From assembly GCA_029237695.1 (NCBI GenBank), contig CM055265.1:119861078-119925077 (forward strand): 64,000 nucleotides of DNA. Direction: 5' to 3'. Of the stretch, positions 23,057 through 34,747 are shown one piece after another (the first letter of the stretch is position 1; every line of letters starts with the position of its first letter). Source of the DNA: Conchocele bisecta (taxonomy: Eukaryota > Mollusca > Bivalvia > Lucinida > Thyasiridae). The notes beneath the pieces are model-generated. The model saw nothing but the letters and a program-made list of their open reading frames with translations, did no database searches and had not been told where the DNA came from. Position numbers and translations under genes: made by a program.

Positions 23057-26000
23057 ATAATCCCCACATTCAAATTTCCATATCTGATATATACAGTACG
23101 CATACTATTTGAATATAGTTTCTCACATTATCAATGCATCCAATTATCTCTTGACATCTAAATGTGTCAACGCTAAAATAAATAGCCATGATCCAAACAT
23201 ATACAAATGCCGGAATTCATTGAACACAAACAAAATGAAAAATCATCAAAGTAAACCAGCATGTCTGTGATGTCAACTTTTTATTGAAAATTAAAATTTC
23301 TTTGATGTAGAAGTGCTAAAATATACAAAGTTGCATGCCAGATATTCACCAATATTACATGCTACTCATAGATTTACCGTGATTCTGGAGGGATTTATTT
23401 CTTTGAAGGAATTGTGAATTTTGACAACTAACTATAAGCTTGTCTAACAGCAAATTTCACATTTTTTGCGAAGAGCATGTAATTTATTCCACTACCATTT
23501 TTAAATATCTGATTTATTTCCCTTGACATCTGTAAATCCGACAAAGAAACTCGAACTCCGCACACGACTAGTATACATCCAGTTTAATCTGCACATCCAA
23601 GTATTCTGATCAGAATCTGCATTGTTCGCCACTCAGTCTCAGACGGTGAAATTAAGCCATTCGTCTCTGAAGTGGTTATATATTAACACATATGTTTTTT
23701 GTCGAAGGTCATTTGACTTTGCGACTACTGTAGACGCAGTGTATCATGTTAACAGTCCGGCCAGGGTCTACACTGTTCGCCATTCAGTCAGGCAAACAAG
23801 TGCTGCTAACGTATACATACTTTTATATGACTCGGGAATTGGCTGTTCGGCCTGTGAGACTAGTGTAGACGGCGAGTACATGTATCATGCAGCAGGGCAC
23901 CCGATCAGGCTGGTCGGGCTCTGCACTGTTCGCCATTCAGTGACATTGTGTCATTTAGCTCTGAAGTCGTTATGTAATAATACAAATATCGCCTCGGTCA
24001 ATTATTCATTTTTCTGGTGCCTATCACATCATATACACCAGATAAAAAGTCATTATATACGTAATGTAAACCGTGTCCAGTCCAGTCTACATATACCCGG
24101 ATGGGTGGAAAAAGAACATGTATTGTAGCTGTATAAGTGATGAGTATAAGCATACCATGCTTTGTGAAAGACACGAACCTAGGACCCGAAAATAAATGAC
24201 CACAGACGGACGTACGAACGGAATTTAAAGATAAAAGAAACATATCCCATTGAAATGAAAATCTAATATGTATACATAATGCACATGTGCTTATTTGGTA
24301 AATGTATATTTTCGTCTCTACACACATATTTGTAGAAGCACATGCCTCATTCACATGAACAGATATGCTGAAAGGCATAGTCCATGCAATAAGACACCTG
24401 CTAATGTATTCACTCATATAAAAGCACACATATACTCATTCCCTGTGATGGAAACTCATTACAATATTAAGGATTCGCTAAGAGAGGATTATGGAGCTAA
24501 GACATATCAACTACTATATGACTTGTACTAATTAAAGTGTGCAGAACATGGACTGAATCCTGCATCATTAATTACATATTTAACATTTAACATGAGTACA
24601 ACTATTCTTTTCACAAACCTAAAGACTGTTGTTGTGAGACGTGCATTGTCTATAATGAAAAGGAAAAAGCCAATACGTTGACACCTGCTGATACAAAAAT
24701 ACAACAAAGTCATTTACAATCGAAGGAAAGGACTTGCAAATAAAACGAACATTACAGACAGATAAACATGACTGACTATATGTTTTATGTGAGAAATGAA
24801 ATATAGAAAATAAACAGCAGACGTAAAAAATGATTCAGCAGTGTAAGAGTTAATCTAGCTATATATAATGGCACATGTTACATTTGAGATGAAACCAGGA
24901 AAATGGATCTTGTCCGATTGCACATTTTCAATGTTTTCAACCAGCCATCAAGTTGTTATAAACTCTGTTTCTGCACAGAACAACACAGGAATCAGTATGT
25001 CACAGACATGCAGTTGCAGTGAAGACACATCTTAATACATTAGAACAAACGTACTTCGAGTCTAGCCACACACATATGGAGTGTGATTCAATGCATGCTG
25101 CAATATAACAGTCACTGGGATACTGTCGTATGTGGCAAGACGGAACAGCATAGACATCATAGTTATTCCAATGTGCTTCAGCAGTTTATGACCTTCAGCA
25201 AGTTGCTAATGAAGTTTCTGGTGATTTTAAGATAGACATACATGGTAATAAGGTGAACTGGGTGAAGTTAAAAGACTACTGAGAATCAAATTCATTTCAA
25301 ATATAACTATGATGATGGTTGGAAAACAATAGATAATACTGATACTACCAATTTAGCTTACAAATACAATTCCAAATGTTTGGTTTCAAATGAGAAAATG
25401 ACATACATACTGTCATTGCCCACTATATGGTAATTCCATTAATGTATCACCCATTGTATGACAACAAGTAGGACTGTTAATGATTACCGGACCCAGATCT
25501 GCTGGAGGAGATTTTAGGTACTGTATCTCATACGTACCATCGTGGCCCATAGTCTTCACGTTAAATAAATGTCATAATAATAATGCAAATAAGTAATACA
25601 AATGCAAAGCATAAAACAACAGTACATTGTCAGTCATAAGACTTGTAAGAGACTACATTTGTATGTGTATGCACATCATGCATGCTAAGATAATTTATTC
25701 TCATTTCTTGATACCGAATATTAGTGTGGGAGAAGGTTGACAATGTTGACAACAGCCTGTTGTCTAAACATAGTCTGATCATGATGACGTTATCCTTGTG
25801 AATTGTATCTAGCAGACACTCAGATGCTTCCTAAAAAATGAAGAAATAATTTACAAAAAAATAATACAACCAAAATATAAATGTCATGGTTGCCAAATAT
25901 TCCACCTGATGAGTACACCTAGTTGGGAATGAAACAGATCTATACATTGTAATTAACCCCTATATCTAATTATTAAGTTGTTGATTATTTAATTAACTAT

Positions 26001-26384
26001 TACTGAGCTTAAAACTTAATTTAAAATAACTTTAATTATCAAATAATAACATCAAAATTCATATTTCCCGGTATTTCCCACTTTGGGGAGTATTTCCCGG
26101 GACGGGTCGGGAATTCCTGCCCCCGGTATTTCCCGGCCAACCCTGCTTGATAGTATGATTGCAAAACGTTGTTATGTCCACAGTTAAAGGACTCCTACAT
26201 GGTAACTTAACTATGTCCATTTTTGAGACATACTTAACATTGACATAAATAGTTTTATTACCCCACCCACCTCCACCCACCTACTTTCATACAGTGCAAA
26301 GGTAGGTGGGTAGGGTAATTTGATTCATGTTGTCCCATGAAACTCCCATCATGCTTACATATGGGTTTCGACCCCGTTAACCAC
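23057..26384. other. Host DNA without recognised genes
   Basis: About 23610-23990 holds three loosely repeated segments around CACTGTTCGCCATTCAGT, which account for the 168-codon frame at 23622-24128. 26066-26140 repeats TATTTCCCG. The rest is AT-rich without motifs. Confidence 0.4.
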
Positions 26385-26532
26385 CCCCCCCCACACCCAA
26401 TATTCCGTTCTGATATTGGGACCCCACCCAATGCAGCAGGTCAGGTTAAAACGGGTTCAAACCCGTTTGCCGGCCTTGCATGACCTTAGCTGTTGATAGG
26501 CCGTTAAACACCAATAAACAAACAAACAAACT
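26385..26532 (+). mobile_element. SINE 3' end
   Basis: It ends in CCTTAGCTGTTGATAGGCCG, TTAAACACC, and an (AAAC)n tail (AATAAACAAACAAACAAAC). This tail type is common in molluscan tRNA-derived SINEs as I know them. The 5' tRNA-like head is not clear. Confidence 0.5.
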
Positions 26533-28592
26533 ATTGAATGATATAACATTTTAATAATCAGCATAGATTACATAGATACAGGTCCGGTGGTTATTCTAAT
26601 TTCAGTGCTGACTATATATTTTTCTGTTGATATTCAGTTCTGAATTTGGCATTTTCCCAGGTCATTTCCAGTTGTCAGGTACGAAGATTTCCATGAAAAA
26701 TGAGTGAAACTGTTTAAATTAAACTGTTTTCATACTAGACTAACATGCCATGCCTCTATATCATGTTGAACTTTTCATTATTTGACTTTTATCATTTATG
26801 ATTTACTTTGCTATAGAGACCGGCTTCCATCCCGTTAGGTCGAGTGTAAGACAACCCCCCCCCCCCCCCCATGACTTTTGACACTGGAGAATAAAATCCT
26901 CTCCGTCTAAAATCACAGGTAGGATAATTATTTAGTACTTTTATTTGCACAATAAACATCGAGCACATTTAATAAAGTATTTTCAGTTGCACAATCAAAC
27001 AAGCACATCTACACAGTTTCCCATATTGTACATAATCGACTATATATAACGAGCTACGTACCCCACTAAAATACACTGTGTTCTGGTCAATACAATCTAA
27101 TACTGGGCTTTGTCTACATAGAGGTGTGAAAAACATTCAAGCTATTTGACAAGATATACAAACCATACACAAATTAAAAAATATATTGCATGCATATTAA
27201 GGTTCATTTTCATCAATGTTCTTATTAATACAAGATCGTTTATTATTGTTATTGTAAATGAATATTAAGAATATGTATATATAGCCTTCCTGTGTGAGTT
27301 TTGAAATGTATCTCCGTAAATTAAATTGCAATAACTAATATGTCCAGAAGTCATTTGTGCTAATAAAAACATTCATTCAATGCATTATATACTTTGTTGT
27401 TAACTATTTCAAAAATATGTTGGCATATAATTACTCAGCGAAATACATATTGCAATACTATGGAGGTGACCGGTAAGATAATTGGACTAGTATATGTGCC
27501 ATATGAAATCATGATCGATGGCAACTTAAAGTTAGAGAATTGAGACATAATTAATGAGTCTCGATAATGGTAGTCTCCCTTTATAATAATGCTACATGTA
27601 TATTAATCGCTTTCCCGCGGAAATATGTGCTTTATTCTTCCCTTTTTCGGTCAAAATGTGATTAGTGTATGATATACTAATGATATATTTTTGAAAACGT
27701 ATATAATATAATCATAAATGTTATTTTTAATGAAGATTTGGGTAGATTTGGGTAAGATTTGGGTAGATTTGGGTAAATTTTGCTGCCGCATCTAATGAAG
27801 TATTTTAAGTTGCACAATAAACGTCAAACAAGAATGTGTATGTATCGTTTGTACAGTGGATATACCTAGGTTCTGGATAATAAGCCTTCGTTGGCCAGTT
27901 ACTAGAGATATAAGAAAATAAAAACAATTGTTCAAACCTTTTTAAAACAATAAACTTATCGTAAAAGTGCTGTGAAACCAGATTTATCTGAAAGTCCTGC
28001 TTGTTTCCATGTCGTCCATTTTATTAACGTATCATCTAGGCGCTTGTAGAAAATAGACTGTGACCTTAGACTCTGGATTTTTGTTGTTGTGTTATTCTCA
28101 TCCTGTATTGCGGCGCACCATCGGGTCAGAGTAAAAAATGGTTATCCAAATGAACAGAGGAGTGTACAGTAAACAATTTTCCACCATTTACTTTGCCAGT
28201 CATAAATGACAATACTATTATCACAAGGCTAACAATCATAATGCAAGATGCTTTCATATCACGTTTAATTTTCAGTTGTGGTACATGCTATTTTACCTTT
28301 CGATTTTCGATTTCGCAATAGTGACATAGCGAAATAGAAAATCGAATATTTGACACGAATACGCGCATAATTTTGACAGTTCGTGAACTGTACCATACCG
28401 AAATCATCTGACAATACGTTTAAATCATTCATAAGTTATATGCAACTACTTTCATTTCTAGTAACATATTTCTCTACATTTCTTTGTAAAATAGAGTGCA
28501 TAACCCTTTCAGTTTATCACCGTCGCCTTTTTCTTTCCGAGGTAAAATATCGGAAATCTGCAAAGTAACCGACCAATGAAATCGATTGACGT
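26533..28592. other. Host DNA without recognised genes
   Basis: Contains a C18 homopolymer (about 26853) and a short GATTTGGGTA repeat (about 27733-27779). No coding signal. Confidence 0.4.
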
Positions 28593-30335
28593 ATGTGGGG
28601 GTTTCCCGCTCAGATGTCAGATAGTCTGGCAGCCAAGTGTATGGAACGTTCAATGCAGGAGCTTAACTTTATTTTGAATAAAATAGTTGTCGACAATGTG
28701 AATGCGTGTGTACGATTAAACGGCAGGTACTCCGACTTCCTCTCTTCAAAAAATGGGCGTCAAGCAGGGGGATCCGTTATCACCCGTGCTCTTCATATTT
28801 TTTATTAACGACATGCTGCATAACGTCGGACCTGATGACGGCAGCGCTGTAACCGTCAACGACGTCAACCTGTGTATGCTGCTATATGCGGACGATGCGG
28901 TACTTTTTGTCAAATCTAAACAATCGTTACAGAACATGATGAACAACCTAAAGACATACAATGACACGTGGAACCTCACACTTAATACAAGTAAGACTAA
29001 AATACTGGTGTTCGAGAAGGGGATACACACACAGACAGATATATTTTACAACGGGACACAACTTGAGACTTTGGATTCGTTCAAATACCTCGGGATCATG
29101 TGTTAGAGTCCATAACCCTACCAGTTAAATACACACGAGGTGTGGGGTTATCATGTCGCCCTTGACGTAGAGCGAATTCATACCAAATTCTTACGCTCGA
29201 TATTGGGCGTTAAAAATTCAACACACTGTTCTTTCCTGTATGGTGAGCTAGGTCGACAGCCGTTATCAATTTGTAGAAAATTAAAAATGTTAACATATTG
29301 GAGACAAATACGTGGTACAAATGACTTGCTTTTAAGAAATGTGTACATAATGTTAAAACAAGATGCAAATAACGATATTACGTATAACGGCGTTAACTGG
29401 GCTCACCATATAAAGAAACTATTAAACGACATTGGCTTATCTTGACCTATGGCTACAACCTGACGACATGGAAATCCCACTCCTCGAAATCAAACAACGC
29501 TTACATGATCAATTCCACCAATCTTGGCACAATTCACTAACTGAATCCAGCAAACTTAAACTATATAGGCGTCACAAACAATCATTGGAACTAGAGCCAT
29601 ACATAGACAGTGTTCGTGTGAACAAATATAGACGCGCACTTAGCCAATTTAGGGCATCATCACATACTCTGGCAATAGAAACTGGTCGCTATGACAACAC
29701 GCCAAGGACTGATAGACTGTGTACATATTGTAACATGAGAATGGTAGAAGATGAGTACCATTTTCTCCTTGTGTGCCCGTGTTATGATGACCTAAGAAGA
29801 AAACATTTCGCCAACTACTACTGTCGTTGGCCGACATTAAATAAATTTGACCAACTGATGGGTACAAAATCAACGGTCAAACTAACTAAAATTAGCAAGT
29901 ATTTACATACCGCATTTCAAAGACGAGAATCTATTATATCGGCGGTTGTGGTCTAGTGTTAGATGTAGCCTGTAGGACATGTCTCCTCATGGTTATGACG
30001 CCGGACTAATTATATGACATCGTTGGTGGGCTGAACCTCCGGAGTCAGTGAGAAAGCTATTTCGCACCTGCTCTGGGGGCTTCTGCCAATCTACGACGTC
30101 ACTTGCACACATTCTCAATCTGCCCGTAAACATATCCGTTCCATACAAATACAGCGACGCATGTCGTCGCATGCTACTTCTAACGCTCGACACTTCCAAC
30201 TTTAGACAATGGTTTTACTATTTTGATACATCTTTAAACGATTTCACTCACTCTTTGACTATTTATGTATATAGCGAAAAACATTGTACATGTTTAATGC
30301 TAATAAATAATATTATTGTATTGTTAATTGTATGA
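28593..30335 (+). pseudogene. Non-LTR retrotransposon (LINE) fragment with reverse transcriptase, degenerate
   Basis: A segment with GVKQGDPLSPVLF and the catalytic box LLYADDAVLF (28878-28907), followed by LNTSKTKILVFEKG and the YLGI motif, is typical of CR1/L2/Jockey-type reverse transcriptases. After a stop and an internal deletion (about 29100-29140) the post-RT region continues (VWGYHVALDVERIHTKFLRS). It shifts frame at about 29440. It ends with a Cys-rich box CTYCN..EDEYHFLLVCPC, a known C-terminal feature of such elements. The 3' part (30000-30335) is non-coding and AT-rich. Upstream RT sequence (28650-28750) is in another frame, and the 5' half of the element is absent. Confidence 0.85.
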
Positions 30336-31227
30336 GGGGTTGGATTAAATTATCAATAAATTAAAAATTTAGTCATGCACCGCACATTTCTGACGGTTGA
30401 CAACAAATTCCCCGCCCACTTGAAACATAATCTGTAGTTCAATATGTCAATCAAGCAGACACGATAATCACCAATTAACTAATGTCAATGAGAAAACCAA
30501 GCTAGTGCTATTCGTAGCTTTTATCTCTCATCATGCGGAGTTCAAAAATAAAATCATATGTACATAATAATTCAGCTTATTATATGCATTTTCTTTCAAC
30601 TAATACTGTTATGCCATGCAACGTGTGTGGTGTGTTTGTGGGGTGGGTGATCTGCATAACTATAGCTACGCTGGTTGCAACTCCCAAGTAGTGCGCTTTC
30701 TATAGTTGGTACATGTACCCATGTTGTCATGATAATGACCAGGCTTGACCCCCGTGGGGTTTATGATTATCTAATCTCATTATGATTGGTAATCTGTATA
30801 ACTCTGTGGATTATGATTGACCAATAGAATGACACACGGGAAATTTTACTGACCAATGACTGCACTGGGCAACTAGCAACTCCCCTGGGTATGGAAGATC
30901 ATAGTCAATTCTCACCTGTAAAATGAGTGCGATTGGAGAATGAGCTAGCATGGCATAATTAGCCGTCTCATAACCTCCTAAATTTAAAGCACACATTTCG
31001 ACGGCATTGCTAAATTCGGAAAAGAAAGCGGGACAACGGCCATTGGCTCGACACATTTTCTGGCCTCATATATCGGTGTATGGAAGGTTCTTTGAGCCAA
31101 TTCACATCCTTAAATATAAGACAACTAACTGCTCCTGTAAAATGTATCAATTATATAACACCCGCTGTCCCGGTGATTAGTGGCACATTATAACCATGGG
31201 ACAGATACACACAAACCGGGGGTTTAA
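30336..31227. other. Host DNA without recognised genes
   Basis: No reading frame or repeat that I can assign. Confidence 0.4.
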
Positions 31228-31717
31228 AGGTACATGCCCACTCAGTAGGCACAAAATGTTCTTTATAGGAATTAAATAAGTGTATTATTGTGTCACTATT
31301 TCACCAGTTCTAAAAATTACGAGTGACCGCTATACAGATATAATCATTTAGTAATATGTATTTTACTGATAGTGACTCGCGGTGGTATCAGGCTATTTTC
31401 ATATGGTAATTTTTAATTATATATCATAATTAAATGCGTCAACTGAAAAAATAATATTTTCGACAGATTATACAGTATGATCATTGCACGTCAAAACATA
31501 AATACAGGGAATAAATAGTAATGTCCGTTAACATTTTAAGGACACACGGTTATCTCCCCTGATATCAGTGTGGATATTTACGTCTGATGTAACATGTATA
31601 ATAATGTCAATCCTATTGTGGTGTAATGGTGAATGAATGTTTATTTTGCCAGAAAATGTCTCCGATGTTGTCTCGGATATAAAGAACAGTTTGTGCCTAC
31701 TGAGTGGGCATGTACCA
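31228..31717. mobile_element. TTAA-target MITE, copy 2 (inverted relative to copy 1)
   Basis: Perfect TTAA on both sides (31224-31227 and 31718-31721). The termini are AGGTACATGCCCACTCAGTA and TGAGTGGGCATGTACCA. The interior matches copy 1 in reverse complement, including the CCGCGnGTCACTATCA segment. Confidence 0.9.
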
Positions 31718-32049
31718 TTAACATAAAACATCCTTTATCCACCTGGAATCTGTGATATTTACTATTTCCATAGAAGTTTATCTGCAGAAGATCATTTGAA
31801 ATTGATTTAAAAATAATACTCATGAATCATTAGCATAATACTTTTTATTTGCTGTGACGGGAGATGCTGGTACTGGAATAATAAAGTAGGCAACAGGTAG
31901 TTATATAAATTATAAGAAAAACGGGTGGAATGGTTACACAATTACGTGTTTATTTTTTCAAGTAACATTGTAACACCATACATTTCATTATATGGGTACA
32001 TCATGTGTGGATAATGAAACGTTCGCAAACTGATATTTACTACCGTGTC
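31718..32049. other. Host DNA between MITE and satellite
   Basis: Nothing recognised. Confidence 0.4.
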
Positions 32050-32392
32050 CCGTTAGGGCCACATTACATTCGCGCGTTCTTGCTCCTCGAGATCGCGAGA
32101 ATGAGAGGCGAAACCCCGAGAATGCGAGAACGCGAGGCGAGATCGCGAGACGAAAACGCAAGATTCAATCTCGCCTCGCGATCTCGCAATCTCGCCTCGC
32201 AATCCCACAATCTCACCTCGCGATCTCGCTTTCTCAGGGTCTCTCATTCTCAGGGTCTCGCCTCGCAATCTCGACTCGCAATATCGCGTTCTCGCTCCCT
32301 CGACTTATACACGAGATCGCGAGAACGCGAGACGAGATCACGAGGCGAAACCCCGAGAAGACGAGATCGCGAGGCGAGATTGCGAGATTTCC
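32050..32392. repeat. Inverted, low-complexity GATCGCGAG satellite abutting element B
   Basis: Dense copies of GAGATCGCGAG/CTCGCGATCTC words are arranged as forward (32090-32165), reverse (32168-32310) and forward (32320-32390) blocks, so the stretch can fold extensively. It replaces the missing left part of element B exactly at TTCCAATCTACGAATCC (about 32390). Open frames on both strands here are artefacts of the repeat. Confidence 0.8.
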
Positions 32393-32395
32393 AAT

Positions 32396-32801
32396 CTACG
32401 AATCCGAGTTCATCCCTTACGATTTCGCCACCACCCCGGGTTCCGGCAATGGTGTTCAGCGATAGGGGTTTTCCGGTCCTCATGTTGATGAATTGGATAT
32501 TTGATGCTTTTAGTCGCAACCTACCACGCCGATCCAATTCGAACTTGGAGTAGTCGCGGCCGACAGCCGGGACCATACCCTCTTCTGCCAAACTGTTGTA
32601 GTAGTCGTCTACAGCTGACTCGAGTAATTCTCGACTTAGACTAATGGTGTTGGTAGCGCCACCTATTTCCTCCAATCGCGATTGGATTGGAACTGGAGTC
32701 TCCATGAAGGGCGTTTCGTTATCATGATCCATGCCATCATCATCGAGGTCATCATATGGGACATCGTCTCTGCCGAATTCGTCCGTGTCAAAATCATCCA
32801 T
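32396..32801 (-). pseudogene. Coiled-coil/membrane protein of element B, N-terminal ~135 residues only
   Basis: The start is taken at the ATG at 32801 (MDDFDTDEFGRDD), which matches the acidic start in C (MDECDRTTGDRDD). An upstream ATG at 32858 lies in the promoter region shared with the capsid gene. The conserved segments GGATNTISLSRELLESA, GRDYSKFELD and IVRDELGFVDWK are open. The frame then enters the satellite at about 32393, so coiled coil and C-terminal membrane regions are lost. A 16 bp palindrome TCCAATCGCGATTGGA at 32671-32686 lies inside the coding sequence, where C has unrelated codons. Confidence 0.7.
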
Positions 32802-32863
32802 CTTTAACGATGTATTAAAGAAAAAACAATACGGGTTTAATAGAGTATTTAGTTTCACTGAAA
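32802..32863. promoter_or_regulatory. Divergent promoter region, conserved ATACGGGTTTAA box (element B)
   Basis: 62 bp separate the two divergent start codons. ATACGGGTTTAA (32829-32840) matches ATACGGGTTAAG at 48119-48130 in C, within a longer conserved block (TGTATTxAAxAAAAAxCxATACGGGTT). Conservation between otherwise diverged subfamilies supports a regulatory role. The factor is unknown. Confidence 0.6.
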
Positions 32864-34148
32864 ATGTCTTCGAGTCAATACGGTCGCAAACTCAATCCAT
32901 ACCGCAGACTGCGGGAGCCCCTTGGGGCGAAAGGCGTGACACAGAGTGTCGTTATTACGAACAACCCATCGACGATCGACCAGAACCAGCAGCTGTTAGT
33001 CCGCTTCCCCAACCTCGGCGCTAGCGACGTCATTGTGCCGGGGACTGTTCGCCTCGCTTTCACTATTTCTCTGACGCGGACCGAACCGTCGTTCAGAACC
33101 TGGGTCGCGCCATCGTCAAGAAGACCATAATAAAGATTTCTGGTAATTATGTGATGTCGATCGATGACAGCGACGTCTACCATTGTTATCAGGACCTGTG
33201 GAAGACGGCGCAAGAGCAAGAAAACGCGGTCTATCAGGGTATTGACACCAGCAAAAATAAGAACGTAACCAAACTTAGAATCGGGGCTGGTAACAAGGCA
33301 GATAACAACTCCAGCGACAACGCGGTCGCGGGCGCTTACGCCAACTGCTTCTACATCCCGCTCGACTTTGAGTTGCTGGAGAGTCACATGCCCTACTATC
33401 AGAGTGCTTTGGCTCACCGCCTCGAATACGAACTAACGTTCAACGACTACGGACGAGTTCTCATAGCTACCGACATAGCATCGACGTATACGATCGACAA
33501 TGTTTCGTTGGAGTACGACATGATCACGATGCCCGAACTCGCGCGATTAATCAGATCCCAGTATGCCGGGCGCGTTGCCATACTTTACGACCGAGTTCTT
33601 CGTCACCGCAAGATGACGAAAGACAAAAGCGACACATTGTGGAATATTAATGTCAACGTACCCGCCCGCTCGATGAAAGGTATACTGATGTTGTTCGAGG
33701 ATGCTCGGTTCGCGCTCGGTGCTAGAAAAACAGACAAATTCTATAACCCCAAAATCACGAAGGTAGAGGTGACAATCGAGGGAGTCCCCAATCAACTCTA
33801 CAGCGCGGGTCTTGGCGCACACCAGCAGTGGGACGAAGTCAGAAAGCAGTTTGCTTCCGGCTCTAAGCGCTCCCCGGAGGTTTCCGCGGTTGCCAAAGAC
33901 CTGCAGCTCTCGGCCGTCTCCCTCGCGGAGTTCCTGACTACCAAATACGCGTTATGGCTACAAAATACAGCAACGATGACCAAATACACGGTAGCAGACG
34001 CCAAGTTGAGAACGCTAGTGAGGGTGTGACGATCCAGATAACCAAAGAAGTCGACGGAGCCGGGCCATTGAAAGTGTACTTATATATAATCACAGACGCA
34101 ACTCAACTCAACATCGAAGATGGCCGATACGTCTCAGCACTCTACTGA
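32864..34148 (+). pseudogene. Major capsid protein-like gene (element B), two frameshifts
   Basis: It starts MSSSQYGRKLNPYR at 32864, as in C. Frame breaks occur at about 33076, where about 10 bp is missing relative to C, and at about 33965. Between them 33151-34029 is open and contains the most conserved blocks: SIDDSDVYHCYQDLWKTAQE, PLDFELLESHMPYYQS, LTFNDYGRVLIATD, WNINVNVPARSMKGILMLFE and KITKVEVTIEGVPNQLYS. It ends EDGRYVSALY at 34148. Full length is about 420 residues. Assignment as a jelly-roll capsid protein rests on its gene position beside the packaging ATPase and on its recurrence with this gene set, not on a visible catalytic motif. Confidence 0.65.
34075..34119 (+). promoter_or_regulatory. 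TATA-like box ahead of the ATPase gene, inside the capsid 3' end
   Basis: TATATATAATCA starts at about 34081, roughly 39 bp upstream of the ATPase ATG (34120). It is kept in A (TATATATAATCA, about 1285) and nearly so in C (ATATATAATCAC, about 49365). It doubles as capsid codons (YLYIIT). Confidence 0.4.
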
Positions 34149-34424
34149 TTCAATAAATCAATATAAATCTAAAGATTTAAAACCTTCAAACAAATCCAAT
34201 TTACCAATTGGTGATGCCCACTCTGCCATAATATGTGGGTAGACAGGATGCGGAAAAACGGTTTTCATCCTGGACTTGCTCGAGGGCTCCTACCGCGATG
34301 CCTTTCGACACATTGTGATCCTGTGTCCCACTGTGCGGCACAACGAGACTTATCAGCGGCGCCCGTGGATATAGACCGACCCTGAGGTATACGTCATTGA
34401 CCGCGGCGACAGGCTTCACGATTG
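34120..34424 (+). pseudogene. Packaging ATPase (element B), C-terminal half lost
   Basis: It starts MADTSQHST. The P-loop is broken by a stop: TAG replaces the Lys codon before TGCGKT (about 34240). A second TAG replaces the Trp of PWIWAD (about 34372). A third stop lies at HD-W (about 34424), after which the sequence turns into the AT-rich array. The Walker B half and C-terminal ~110 residues are absent. Its start overlaps the capsid stop by 29 bp. Confidence 0.75.
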
Positions 34425-34429
34425 AAGTT

Positions 34430-34637
34430 ATCAATTAATTACTGAATATTTACTAATATCTACTAATATTTACTAATATTTACTAATATCTACTAATATC
34501 TACTAATATCTACTAAATATTACTGATTATTACTGAATTATTACTGAATTATTACTGAATTACTGAATTATTTACTAATTAATCTACTAAATATTACTGA
34601 ATTATTCGCAACTTCAATTCTTCCAATCGCGATTGGA
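34430..34637. repeat. AT-rich iterated array after the ATPase gene (element B)
   Basis: Repeats of TACTAATATTTACTAATATC followed by ACTGAATTATT units. The array is in the same position as the AACAATTGTT arrays of A and C but unrelated in sequence. It ends in a perfect palindrome TCCAATCGCGATTGGA (34622-34637). Confidence 0.85.
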
Positions 34638-34747
34638 TTGATGCTGTTACTCATAATTAATTTTATAATTTTCTTAAAATTAATTACAAACAGTTTGATG
34701 TTAGACTTATGAGACTAGTCAGAATACTAATTATTAAAAATAAAATA

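Noticed and set aside
23622..24128. 168-codon open frame
   Set aside because: Built from imperfect repeats around CACTGTTCGCCATTCAGT; no protein motif.
30048..30335. 95-codon frame after the LINE
   Set aside because: Falls in the AT-rich 3' region of the LINE and lacks similarity to any part of its proteins.
32005..32553. 182-codon Arg/Ser-rich plus-strand frame
   Set aside because: Mostly translation of the GATCGCGAG satellite and antisense of the element B coiled-coil gene.
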